DNA from: Trichomonas vaginalis G3 | Taxonomy: Eukaryota; Parabasalia; Trichomonadida; Trichomonadidae | NCBI RefSeq assembly: GCF_026262505.1 | Contig: NC_067207.1 | Span: 30,968,082 to 31,032,081 of the forward strand | Length of the DNA: 64,000 bases | Reading direction: 5' to 3' | Shown here: positions 8,619 through 17,764 of the stretch, piece by piece | Numbering within the stretch: the stretch's first letter is position 1 | Layout: every line of letters begins with the position of its first letter | The notes under the pieces: model-generated | The model's database searches: none | Told to the model about the DNA's origin: nothing | What the model saw: the letters and a program-made list of their open reading frames with translations, nothing else | Made by a program: the position numbers and the translations under genes

Positions 8619-9975
8619 TGTTCTGAAACAGTACAAATATTGTTCTGAAGCAGTACAAATATTGTTCTGAAACAGTACAAATATTGTTCTGAAACAGTAC
8701 AAATATTGTTCTGAAACAGTACAAATATTGTTCTGAAACAGTACAAATATTGTTCTGAAACAGTACAAATATTGTTCTGAAACAGTACAAATATTGTTCT
8801 GAAACAGTACAAATATTGTTCTGAAACAGTACAAATATTGTTCTGAAACAGTACAAATATTGTTCTGAAACAGTACAAATATTGTTCTGAAACAGTACAA
8901 ATATTGTTCTGAAACAGTACAAATATTGTTCTGAAACAGTACAAATATTGTTCTGAAACAGAAAATTTTTCTCACAAATTGAGAGCTTTTACGGGAAATT
9001 TGTTCTGAAACAGTACAAATATTGTTCTGAAACAGTACAAATATTGTTCTGAAACAGTACAAATATTGTTCTGAAACAGTACAAATATTGTTCTGAAACA
9101 GAAAATTTTTCTCACAAATTGAGAGCTTTTACGGGAAATTTGTTCTGAAGCAGTACAAATATTGTTCTGAAACAGTACAAATATTGTTCTGAAACAGTAC
9201 AAATATTGTTCTGAAACAGTACAAATATTGTTCTGAAACAGTACAAATATTGTTCTGAAACAGTACAAATATTGTTCTGAAACAGTACAAATATTGTTCT
9301 GAAACAGTACAAATATTGTTCTGAAACAGTACAAATATTGTTCTGAAACAGAAAATTTTTCTCACAAATTGAGAGCTTTTACGGGAAATTTGTTCTGAAA
9401 AAGTACAAGTATTGTTCTGAAAAAGTACAAGTATTGTTCTGAAACAGTACAAATATTGTTCTGAAACAGAAAATTTTTCTCACAAATTGAGAGCTTTTAC
9501 GGGAAATTTGTTCTGAAGCAGTACAAATATTGTTCTGAAACAGTACAAATATTGTTCTGAAACAGTACAAATATTGTTCTGAAACAGTACAAATATTGTT
9601 CTGAAACAGTACAAATATTGTTCTGAAACAGTACAAATATTGTTCTGAAACAGTACAAATATTGTTCTGAAACAGTACAAATATTGTTCTGAAACAGTAC
9701 AAATATTGTTCTGAAACAGAAAATTTTTCTCACAAATTGAGAGCTTTTACGGGAAATTTGTTCTGAAAAAGTACAAGTATTGTTCTGAAAAAGTACAAGT
9801 ATTGTTCTGAAACAGTACAAGTATTGTTCTGAAAAAGTACAAGTATTGTTCTGAAACAGTACAAATATTGTTCTGAAACAGTACAAATATTGTTCTGAAA
9901 CAGTACAAATATTGTTCTGAAACAGTACAAATATTGTTCTGAAGCAGTACAAATATTGTTCTGAAGCAGTACGTG
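8619..9975. repeat. 22-bp tandem repeat array with five interspersed spacers
   Basis: Roughly 50 units of 22 bp, each with TGTTCTGAAACAGTAC plus an AT-rich 6 bp. Variants carry AAAGTACAAG or AAGCAG. The array is broken five times (near 8962, 9104, 9353, 9472, 9721) by the same roughly 40-bp spacer with AAATTGAGAGCTTTTACGGG, and two nine-unit blocks appear duplicated. It lies directly upstream of the proline-rich gene. B2 has a different array of 21 bp at the same place. All frames are open, so ORFs across it are not evidence of coding. Confidence 0.95.
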
Positions 9976-10008
9976 TTAGATCTAACATGCTAACATAAAC
10001 ATTATTTT

Positions 10009-10869
10009 TCAATACTTTTTCAGCACTTTTCCGTAGTTATATATGAAAGACAATTCGAGATAAAAGTCATAGTACAATGGAATAATATGTTGCACACCAT
10101 TTGTTGTGAACCAAACTTGAAAGTCAGAGAAACTGTTACTAGGTGGTTCGTAGAATTTAGAAGCAAAGTCATAAAAGTCCTTACCAATACATAGAAAACT
10201 ATTGTTGCTTGAACTGAAACTTGCATGACACATAACATTTTGAGGGTCAAACACGTTTCTATAAACTGTCAAATCTGCTGGTGGAAGTATAAATTTAAAT
10301 GGACCATCTGGTGGTAATGGTTCGTTCTGGTTTAGTAACCGAAGAAATTGTGCCCAAGAACGTTTGTCTACTTTCCAATATAAAAACTCTGTATCTCTTG
10401 GAGGGTTAATTTCAATCTTTTGAAATGAAACGGTTGAGTTCATCTTGTCATATTCTAGTTTCAGATAGTATGTTCCATTTAGTAAAGAGTCGTATTTTTC
10501 TTGAAATTCCCAATAATATTTGTTCATTTGAGTTTGAAAGTCATTTAGAGTTTTCTCAAGACTTTCGTCTGAACGAACTGTAAAGATTCTCATTTCGTCA
10601 AATTTGTCTATTAGACCATCAGAACCTTTATACTGCCCATGAAAATATACTGCGAACATAAATGCGTTAGTTCTATTTGAAAACAAAACTCTTCTAAATC
10701 CTATTGCCTTTGCATCTGAAGGACTTTGAAGCCAACGAATTGGATAGTCAAACCTGTATACTCGGGATGAAATTTCTTCATCTGAAATAGTCCTACCAGC
10801 ATTTGTAAAGATATAGTCTAACGGTTTTGTATCTGCTACTTTTGTTCTTTGTTTTTCAACCTGAAGCAT
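10009..10869 (-). CDS. Polinton virion-protein candidate, 286 aa, paralogue of the 282-aa protein (copy A)
   Basis: Starts MLQVEKQRTKVADTKPLDYIF and ends YLELSFIYNYGKVLKKY. It is clearly paralogous to the protein at 16763-17611: both share TKPLDxxFTN, YRFDYPxRWL, KAIGFRR, HASFS..NSFLC and SDFQVWFTT..IIPLY. I know no family for it. The conserved C-terminal block of short beta-strand-like segments and the location among virion genes suggest a structural role. The copy in B2 (47764-48623) is nearly identical but frameshifted. The start is preceded by TATTTTTACATATATTAA. Confidence 0.65.
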   Translation of the reverse strand: MLQVEKQRTKVADTKPLDYIFTNAGRTISDEEISSRVYRFDYPIRWLQSPSDAKAIGFRRVLFSNRTNAFMFAVYFHGQYKGSDGLIDKFDEMRIFTVRSDESLEKTLNDFQTQMNKYYWEFQEKYDSLLNGTYYLKLEYDKMNSTVSFQKIEINPPRDTEFLYWKVDKRSWAQFLRLLNQNEPLPPDGPFKFILPPADLTVYRNVFDPQNVMCHASFSSSNNSFLCIGKDFYDFASKFYEPPSNSFSDFQVWFTTNGVQHIIPLYYDFYLELSFIYNYGKVLKKY

Positions 10870-10921
10870 TTAATATATGTAAAAATATATTGTTTTAAAA
10901 TGGTATGCCATTTCATATTTC

Positions 10922-10978
10922 TCATCTAACAAACAAGTTTCCTTCAACTTGAGGTTCACTAACAAACTCAGCGTACAT
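10922..10978 (-). other. 18-codon ORF carrying a micro-duplicate of polymerase sequence (copy A)
   Basis: The short frame MYAEFVSEPQVEGNLFVR repeats the VSEPQVEG stretch of the polymerase N-terminal region (coding strand of about 12,930-12,955). It sits just downstream of the polymerase stop and is conserved at 47655-47711 in B2. It may be a tiny peptide or just a scar of local duplication. Confidence 0.5.
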
Positions 10979-11021
10979 TTCAAATAAAATTAAAAAATGT
11001 CACTTTTTAAAAAATAAATTT

Positions 11022-13175
11022 TTACTTCATGCAATGTTTAACTATTTCACCATCTTCTTTAACACCCCAGTACTTACGCTTGGAGAGGATATGAACTTCG
11101 GAAAATACCTTATCTAGCTTAAAACAGCCCATCTTCTCACCGACTAAACCCATTTCAATGAGTTTGTTGTACCCTTCTTCGTTCGTCATGAGTGCGTCAA
11201 TGTTCTCATAGTAAACCACAACTTTCGATTTGACTTCGGAGAAGAATTTGTTGTAGTTGTCAAGGACTGCCTTTGCGAACTGAGGGTAAGACCAATGTTC
11301 GACAATAGGTTTTAATGTGGTTACTAAGCCACTTTGACCTTGAGTGAATTCGTACTTCAAAACAAAAGGAGAAAACCTTTCAACAAAGTTGTCGACCTTC
11401 TCATAATGTTTACTCTTCATCTCTTGAGGTTTCTTAATGGAATATCCCCATGTCGAATTCATAAGCAATTTGAGTGTCATTGCAAGTTTGGGGTTTGAAG
11501 CTTTCCTAATATCATACAGTTGTTGTATGACTTTTCCAACTGTATAGTTCCTTCCCGGGAACTCACCATCTTCGTTTGGAATTCCAGTCGGAATATATTG
11601 GACAAACCTCATGTATGCAGCGTTAAGGTCGACATAGTATATCTTTTCATCTGAGTCGAACTTGTCGCAACCAATTGGTCCAGTTTGTGGAAATTCAAGT
11701 GAGTCTCTTATCTTCTGAGAAACTTCTCCTGTTATCTCATAAACATCGTCGAAGCAACCTGTTTCATATAAAACCTTCTGACCTAACTCAGATGCTCTCC
11801 AATACAATTTGACGTCAATTGGATGTCTCAATGGAAGTTTGTTTATAGCATCTTGAAGTTCTTGCAACCTCATTGGAAGTTCTTCTGGTTCAGGTTGGTA
11901 TCCGAACAATCCAACTCCTTGTGGAATTGTGTACTTCTTTTGTACTAGAACTTTGTCTGGAACAACTTTTGGTCTTGCTAACAGTGAAAAGTTTGTTTCG
12001 TCTTTTGGTACAAAAGTTTCTGTCAGCTTGTCATCTGGAATTGGTTCCAACAAACCTTTCTCGAAAAGAATGTTTACAGCTCTGACAATGTTGCACTTGC
12101 CTTTTCCGAACAATGGGTTTGTAAGACTTTCGTTCAACATGAAGTGGTTGTGGACAATTACAATCTTCAACCATGGTAAATTGAACTCAACAACATAGTC
12201 GTCATGTGAAGAACCTTTAGCTGTAGGTATGTTGACTCGGATATTGACATTTGCCAACGGTGCAATTTTTGCCAATTGACCTCTGAGAATGTACCTTGTC
12301 TTCACACATGACTCAAGATACTTCATTTTCTCATCTGTAACAAGACCAGAGTTCCTGAGACATGTGAGAATACAAGGTTCGTTGACAATTGTTTCAATTG
12401 AATTGTAAATTCCATACCTTGTCAAGTCAATGTCAGACTTATTTCTGAAGGGGAAGTATCCAGCATGTTGTCTGACTGCTTGAGGGTTAGGTTGGTACCA
12501 TTCGAACTTGACACTTGCAATTCCTTCAATTGCATTCAAAATGTCTGAGTCGGAGTCAACCATTTGTTCTCTCTTTGTAGTCTTGAAAGCGTCAAGAAGC
12601 ATTGCAGCTGTTGTGACATTGCCATATGCATAGTAAATGTGACCATCCAAATCTGTTATGGTCAATCTGAGATTGTGTCCTTTCTTATTTCCGTCTTGAA
12701 TTGCAGCAAGTACTCCCATGAAGCCTTCTTTGTTCTTTCCTTCGTCAAAGTTTACTGTAAAGGTTCGACCAGATGTAATTTGACTTCTAACTTCACGATA
12801 CTTCTCATATGCATATCTTGTTCTTTCCATGGGAGCATGACCATCCTCTGCACTACCTTTTTTCCTTCTCAAAGGATGCAATTGTTCGTCATGTTTCCAG
12901 TAGAATCTGGCAAAGCCGTCGTGTCCTTCAACTTGAGGTTCACTAACATCGAAAGGCATGTCCATAAGACGTTCTTCTTCTAACCTCTCTAGTCTGTTTG
13001 GATAATTTGCACGTGCTGTTTCCAAATCCATTTCGTAGCGAAGACCAGACAATTTGTCATAGACTTTTATGGGTCTTCCCTTCCTATATTTAAACTTCTT
13101 CGAAACTCTCCAACCATATCTTTGCAACTCTGCTTTTATTCTAGCAGATTTTCTATCCATTCTATATGGGGGCAT
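11022..13175 (-). CDS. polB: Protein-primed family B DNA polymerase (copy A)
   Basis: A 717-aa polymerase of the Polinton pPolB type that replicates the element by protein priming. Motif A is YYVDLNAAY at about residue 514, motif B is LKLLMNSTWGY at about 569, motif C is YENIDAL at about 653, and the KxY motif is SKRKYWG. In motif C the usual DTDS is N-I-D-A, so one metal-binding Asp is replaced by Asn. I start at MPPYRMDRK because the upstream codons overlap the previous gene and B2 uses the same ATG after TTTTTATAAAAATG. The length is short for Polinton pPolB. B2 has lost most of this gene, so copy A has the only open version here. Confidence 0.88.
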   Translation of the reverse strand: MPPYRMDRKSARIKAELQRYGWRVSKKFKYRKGRPIKVYDKLSGLRYEMDLETARANYPNRLERLEEERLMDMPFDVSEPQVEGHDGFARFYWKHDEQLHPLRRKKGSAEDGHAPMERTRYAYEKYREVRSQITSGRTFTVNFDEGKNKEGFMGVLAAIQDGNKKGHNLRLTITDLDGHIYYAYGNVTTAAMLLDAFKTTKREQMVDSDSDILNAIEGIASVKFEWYQPNPQAVRQHAGYFPFRNKSDIDLTRYGIYNSIETIVNEPCILTCLRNSGLVTDEKMKYLESCVKTRYILRGQLAKIAPLANVNIRVNIPTAKGSSHDDYVVEFNLPWLKIVIVHNHFMLNESLTNPLFGKGKCNIVRAVNILFEKGLLEPIPDDKLTETFVPKDETNFSLLARPKVVPDKVLVQKKYTIPQGVGLFGYQPEPEELPMRLQELQDAINKLPLRHPIDVKLYWRASELGQKVLYETGCFDDVYEITGEVSQKIRDSLEFPQTGPIGCDKFDSDEKIYYVDLNAAYMRFVQYIPTGIPNEDGEFPGRNYTVGKVIQQLYDIRKASNPKLAMTLKLLMNSTWGYSIKKPQEMKSKHYEKVDNFVERFSPFVLKYEFTQGQSGLVTTLKPIVEHWSYPQFAKAVLDNYNKFFSEVKSKVVVYYENIDALMTNEEGYNKLIEMGLVGEKMGCFKLDKVFSEVHILSKRKYWGVKEDGEIVKHCMK

Positions 13176-13210
13176 TTTTATAAAAATAAAAAAATATGTT
13201 TTTTTTTTCT

Positions 13211-13794
13211 TTACTTTACATAACCGCCTGCTGCCATAAGTCTTTGACGCCAACCCATACCAGCTAATGAAGGTTGACTTGGTTTAGTTTGGAAACTAAA
13301 CTTTGGTTTTGGTTTATCTTCAGTTTTTGGTTTTTCTTCTTCTATCGGTTTTTCGTCACTTTTCGGTTCCTCTGACTTTACTTCACTTGCAGGAACAGTT
13401 GTGTCGTCAACATCTTCATAAATATCATATGCCATTTGTTTTTGTTTTCCTTTCAACTTTTGTGTTTGTTGTAAAGTTTAGAATATTTCGACTCTAAGTC
13501 AATGAGATGTTCTATAATGAACTGTTGGTCAGTGAAGTAAACTTTTCCATCTGTTGTCTCGAAAGCTCCTTCAGACTTCAATATTTTATTTGTGAGAGTC
13601 TGTTTCTTTTTTGAGATACTTGCCGTTCCATTTCTATGAAAAGTGACTTTGTAGTTAGGGTTTGTATTTCCAGACCTGGCACTTTCTATTATTGAATTTT
13701 TCTCTTCATCTGTAAGTTCTTTGACAGGTTTTGACAATGGTTCTGAACTTTTTGTTTGTGGTGTCAAATCTACCGTTTCAACTTCTTCGGTCAT
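13211..13794 (-). pseudogene. Lys/Pro/Glu-rich protein before polymerase, frameshifted (copy A)
   Basis: Two frames (13453-13794 and 13211-13456) correspond to the intact 194-aa protein of B2 (46752-47336). One A is missing from an A run around 13,455. The N-terminus is MTEEVETVDL, the tail is acidic and proline-rich, and it ends SLAGMGWRQRLMAAGGYVK. The final LAGMG fits the adenovirus-type maturation cleavage pattern (M/I/L)xGx-G. It is encoded directly upstream of polymerase, so a terminal-protein role is conceivable but not shown. Confidence 0.7.
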
Positions 13795-13813
13795 TTCATC
13801 TCAGTAAAAAATT

Positions 13814-13965
13814 TTAGTTTGGTTTGTTTTCAACTGGTTGTTTAGGTTTTTTAAGTCGGTCTAAACTTCCTGAGGTATAGGAAGAACTTGACAAACACGT
13901 TGTGTAACTGCTGGAAGCCGACAAATCCATCTTGAACCCATTTGTCTCAATGCTGTATTGTTCAT
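13814..13965 (-). pseudogene. 50-aa Polinton peptide, frameshifted (copy A)
   Basis: Matches the intact 50-codon ORF at 46580-46732 in B2 (MNNTALRQMGSRWIC..). One T is missing after the IPQEV segment, which turns the next codon into TAG and cuts the product to 34 residues. It has the same leader TTTTTTACTGAGATGAA as the gene downstream of it. Confidence 0.65.
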
Positions 13966-13985
13966 TTCATCTCAGTAAAAAAACT

Positions 13986-14387
13986 TTACATTCCCCACGT
14001 TTGAGGCGGTTGAGGTTGGTTATTGTTTACCCATTGTTGTGCATGGTTATATCCTCTGTTAAAGAATCTTTCACCTTGGTCCATATAGTGTCCTGCTTGG
14101 TTATAGTAGTCATTTGCTTTGTTATAATAGTTTCCTGCTTGTCTTCCTACATTGTCCATCCATCTTGAACTTTTCCTCTTGTTTCAGGATTTGGGAATAA
14201 GATTTGTTGCATCTCGTGCTACATCCCAACCTTTCTGTACAGTTTGTATAATAGGTTGTGCTTTCTCTTTAAGTATACCTAATGTACTCAAAATCTTCCT
14301 TCCAACTCCAAATACACCTCTGGCTATTGTTCCCACTGCGGGCAAAAATCTGGATGCAACTCCTGCTAATGCGCCAAATAAACCCAT
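13986..14387 (-). pseudogene. Amphipathic-helix virion protein candidate, frameshifted (copy A)
   Basis: Same length (402 bp) as the intact 133-aa gene at 46159-46560. One inserted C near 14,207 and a missing base about 35 bp further bracket a stop, so only 67 residues are read. The N-terminus MGLFGALAGVASRFLPAVG is a glycine-rich amphipathic helix. See the B2 copy for interpretation. Confidence 0.7.
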
Positions 14388-14404
14388 TTCTTATGGGTTA
14401 AAAA

Positions 14405-15362
14405 ATGACGAATCCAACAAGGACCCCTATGTTTCTAAGGCAACAAAAAAAGCACTCATGATAAAAATCTTTAGTTCAACACCAAATGCTTGGTTTATGG
14501 ATATCTTGAAAACATTCCGAGGTATAGAGAAGATGGACCACCATACTGGCTAATATTTGTCGGTCAAAACACAAGATACTGTGAAGCCATACCATTATGG
14601 TCCAAAAATATTTTAGATGTGAAACTGCTTTGACAATATTCGTTGACAAATACCATCCAACAAAACTGACATCTGACTGTGAAAGTTCTTTCAAATCAGA
14701 TGATGTAAAAAACTATCTGCGTTTCAAAAAATGTAAACCAATATTTCATTGTCGACCAAAACCATTCTGCTCTTGGTGTCATTGACGGTTGTATAAAAAT
14801 GTTAAGAGACTTAAACCAACCACAAGGTGGTGAAGCAAATGAAATGTCATATGACGACAAATATAGACACTTCTCCATGGCAAAGATGAGACAAGTTTTA
14901 AATATTTACAATAGCCGTAAACAAAAAGGTTTGGGAAACCACTCCCCCGAAGAAATGAAAAACAACCCTGACTTAGAGAAAGACTATATATTTAATAATT
15001 TAGTCAAAAGAGACAAACAAGAAAGAATGCCGGGCTTCAAACTTCAGAAAGGTGACAAAGTAAAAATAGAAATACCTAAACGCGACCCATATGAAAATAC
15101 TATTGACTATGACAACAATGGGAACTCGACAGGTACTCACATTCGTGTTCGTAAAAATAGAAGAAAGTATACAAGAGAATATTATGAAGTTTTAGGCAAA
15201 CATGGCAAAATGTACACACTGCAAGCAGAAGATAAAACTACTATTGTCAGACCTCGTTTCAAACTTGTCAAAGTTCAAGGTGGTATACTTTCAAAGACAG
15301 TTCCTAACAAATATAAGACAACTCCTGACGAATATGCTAAAGAAGTTGAAAATGACGACTAA
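14405..15362 (+). pseudogene. Retroviral-type integrase, multiple frameshifts (copy A)
   Basis: Corresponds to the intact 319-aa integrase of B2 (45182-46141). The ATG at 14405 is followed by a one-base deletion within ten codons, and there are further indels near 14,515-14,640 and 14,740. Only the C-terminal 187 codons (14799-15362) form a continuous frame. It is divergent from the amphipathic-protein gene across a short shared promoter. Its TAA stop overlaps the TAG stop of the fibre gene on the other strand. Confidence 0.88.
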
Positions 15363-16744
15363 GCAATTCTATACCATGCGTAAACTGTCATGTAAGGTGG
15401 CATGTATTCTTTACTTTGTCCCGTTGTTTGCGTATATCCTGAAACGCGATGTGTATGGTATCCTCCTCCCTCAGTGTTATTCCAGTAACAATTTATAGCA
15501 AACTTAACGTCCTCTTTAACATCATATCCTTTACCTTTTGTCATTCCTGACCAATCCCAAAATCTATGACTATGCCAACCTGCTTGAGATGTACTTAAAT
15601 CTATGTAGTGACTGTGTGCAGGTAAATTTTCACCTGAAATCGTTTTACTTCCACCTGTTTCCTTTGAAGAGTTTGCACAATACAAAAACCGGTCGACTAT
15701 TTGAGTCCAAGTTCCAAAACCCAGAACTGTTTCTGGATTTGTTGAGTTCATTGACGTATAAATAGAGCCTATAGGATATAATGTTTGAAGTATTTCTGTC
15801 TTTAATGTTTGAAGCTCTTTTTTGTCTGCTTTCTTGTCTAACATTGCGGGTAGTTCATATGCTTCAAAGTTTCTGGCATGATCTTCGATATTCCTGCAAC
15901 TCTTATCTAAATTGTTAAGAGTATCTTTTACGCTTGTACTCGGATTCTCTAAAGGTGCACTTGAACCAAGGTCAAAGTTCAGTATTATGTCGTCTGCTCT
16001 AACAGTTGTAAAACTTGTATGTGTATGAGTCTTGTCTGCTTTCTTCTCTAACTCATCGTTAACATAAGTTTTATCTGCTTTAAGGTCTAAACATCCTGAA
16101 ACCCATCCTGTATCGGCTTTAGTTTTTAAAATCTTCGATGTCCGTTCATGGTACCAGTCAACCCTTTCTATAATTTCTTTATCTTTTTCATCCACATATT
16201 CCTTATCCGCCTTCTTCACTAACACACTAGCCATAAGTCCCTTATCTACCTTATTTTCAAGGCTAACGTTTAAGTCTGTTATTTCAGATATAGAATGTAT
16301 ATGAGTCTTTTTAGAATATTCGTTTTCAGCTCTTGTCACTTCACTTGACATTTTATTGTCAACATATGTTTTGTCTGCTAGTTCAGGATGAGTATGTTCT
16401 TTTGTTGCATAAGCATTGTTAGCTCTTTCTTCTTCTTTTGCTATTGCATCGTCTACATATTCTTTGTCAGCTTTGTTGTCAACATCTGCTTTCAAAAGAA
16501 GTTCATTTATAGGTTTCTCGTTTAAAGTTCCTTTTGTTGGATTTATACAGACAGTATTGTTCTTCTTGTCTTGAAACAGAAACTCATCTGTTAAAGGGTT
16601 TAATGTCAGTTTTAAGTTTCCTTCTTTCAATGACTCAGATATCTTAGAATAGTTTGAAAAGTTTGTTGTGTTCTTATTTAGAGCTTGCATAATGAGTTGT
16701 CGGTTGTGTTGTATTTCTCTTATGGAAGCAATATCTTTCGACAT
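15359..16744 (-). CDS. Phage-type tail fibre/collar protein (copy A)
   Basis: A 461-aa protein built like a trimeric phage tail fibre. The N-terminal 100 residues are shared with B2, followed by repeats of KADKxYVDxxI and HTH type that suggest a fibrous triple-stranded shaft. The C-terminal 140 residues resemble phage tail-collar/receptor-binding tips: PIGSIYTSMNSTNP, GFGTWTQIVDRFLY, GGSKTISGENLPAHSH and MPPYMTVYAWYRIA. The ends match B2 almost exactly, while the centre (about residues 160-300) is quite different. It probably caps or decorates the virion and binds the host (inference). It shares a palindromic promoter region with the divergent 282-aa gene. Confidence 0.85.
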   Translation of the reverse strand: MSKDIASIREIQHNRQLIMQALNKNTTNFSNYSKISESLKEGNLKLTLNPLTDEFLFQDKKNNTVCINPTKGTLNEKPINELLLKADVDNKADKEYVDDAIAKEEERANNAYATKEHTHPELADKTYVDNKMSSEVTRAENEYSKKTHIHSISEITDLNVSLENKVDKGLMASVLVKKADKEYVDEKDKEIIERVDWYHERTSKILKTKADTGWVSGCLDLKADKTYVNDELEKKADKTHTHTSFTTVRADDIILNFDLGSSAPLENPSTSVKDTLNNLDKSCRNIEDHARNFEAYELPAMLDKKADKKELQTLKTEILQTLYPIGSIYTSMNSTNPETVLGFGTWTQIVDRFLYCANSSKETGGSKTISGENLPAHSHYIDLSTSQAGWHSHRFWDWSGMTKGKGYDVKEDVKFAINCYWNNTEGGGYHTHRVSGYTQTTGQSKEYMPPYMTVYAWYRIA

Positions 16745-16762
16745 TTTTATTCTAGATAAAAT
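16745..16762. promoter_or_regulatory. Bidirectional promoter-like palindrome between fibre and 282-aa genes (copy A)
   Basis: The 18 bp between the two ATGs contain TTTTATTCTAGATAAAA, a near-perfect palindrome that places a TTTTTAT or TTTTATC motif just before each divergent start. The same sequence is present in inverted orientation at 43704-43721. Confidence 0.6.
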
Positions 16763-17611
16763 ATGCTTTCAATAGAAAAAGAAAATTCAAGAGTTGCTAC
16801 AACTAAACCATTAGATGAACTTTTTACTAATGTCGGTCAAAAGTTTGAGACAGAGACCGTAAAGCATGAAGGCTATCGTTTTGACTACCCATTAAGATGG
16901 CTAAGAGACCCATCTGTCACAAAAGCTATTGGCTTTCGTAGAATGAAGTTTGTGTCTGTAGAAGATAAAAGTTTTCCATTTATTGTAAGGTTTCATATAG
17001 ATTATATATCTGAAGGGAAACGAAAAATGTGGGAAGAAATTGAGCTAATACAAGTTGACCTTTCATCTTCTCTACAGACTGCGTTAAAAAATATAGAAGA
17101 TAAAATAAATTCATGTTATGCAAAATATGCTGATGAATATGCAAATACCGAGAGCACACTTTATGTGAGAATTGTATATGACAAACAAAATTCACAAGTG
17201 TCATTTCAAATCTACGAAAACAATCCAAATAAAGACGAACAAATATATACAGAATTCACTGCAATGTCATGGTATTATTTGCAAAGAATGTTAAATCAGA
17301 AAGTCGAACTTCCTTTAGCAAATATTTACAGTCGATATGCAAGAGATGAACCATATTTATTTAAAGATGTTTTCGACCCAGCTGCTATTATTGTTCATGC
17401 TTCATTTTCTGGCGCCCAAAACTCTTTCTTATGCTTGGCAAATGACTTTTACGAAAAACCTACAAAGTTATACGAACCACCAAGTGGAAGTATTTCAGAC
17501 TTTCAAGTATGGTTTACTACAGATGGAAGAAAAAGAATAATTCCATTATACCATGTGTTTTACTTAGAACTTAGTTTCATATACAACTACTATCGAACGG
17601 TAAAAATATAA
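16763..17611 (+). CDS. Polinton virion-protein candidate, 282 aa, variable centre (copy A)
   Basis: Paralogue of the 286-aa protein. It starts MLSIEKENSRVATTKPLDELF and ends YLELSFIYNYYRTVKI. Against its B2 counterpart (42855-43703) the first 80 and last 85 residues are almost identical, while the central 110-120 residues differ strongly in sequence. This is the opposite of the 286-aa protein, which is conserved throughout. No known family. The pairing with the fibre gene suggests a surface-exposed partner. Confidence 0.65.
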   Translation: MLSIEKENSRVATTKPLDELFTNVGQKFETETVKHEGYRFDYPLRWLRDPSVTKAIGFRRMKFVSVEDKSFPFIVRFHIDYISEGKRKMWEEIELIQVDLSSSLQTALKNIEDKINSCYAKYADEYANTESTLYVRIVYDKQNSQVSFQIYENNPNKDEQIYTEFTAMSWYYLQRMLNQKVELPLANIYSRYARDEPYLFKDVFDPAAIIVHASFSGAQNSFLCLANDFYEKPTKLYEPPSGSISDFQVWFTTDGRKRIIPLYHVFYLELSFIYNYYRTVKI

Positions 17612-17615
17612 TTTT

Positions 17616-17764
17616 TTAAGGGTGCCCTATAGACGATAGACCACCCTCAGAAAAGCACTTTTAAGGCTATTATATTGAGAACTAGAATCTGGATAATCCA
17701 TTCATTCGAGTTCTAATAAGGTTAATTTTGTGATGTTTACATTATCGTTATAGGGCACCCTTAA
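17616..17764. mobile_element. 141-bp TTAA-flanked MITE-like element in copy A
   Basis: Inverted ends GGGTGCCCTATAgACGATA and the matching TATCGTTATAGGGCACCC enclose 141 bp (17620-17760) with no gene. TTAA stands directly on both sides (17616-17619 and 17761-17764). B2 has the same flanks with a single TTAA and no insert (about 42,845-42,860), so this is a clean empty site. The TTAA target and GGG ends fit Kolobok- or piggyBac-type non-autonomous elements. The right TTAA supplies the stop codon of the 80-aa gene. Confidence 0.9.

Noticed and set aside
8619..9975. CRISPR-like array
   Set aside because: Units are directly abutting tandem repeats with a single recurring spacer sequence, no unique spacers, and the context is eukaryotic with no cas genes.
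8280..9990. Several long minus-strand ORFs of YCFRTIFVLFQNN type across the array
   Set aside because: The 22-bp unit has no stop in any of these frames and 22 is not a multiple of 3, so any frame stays open and cycles through the same peptides. No independent start or conservation; B2 has a different array here.
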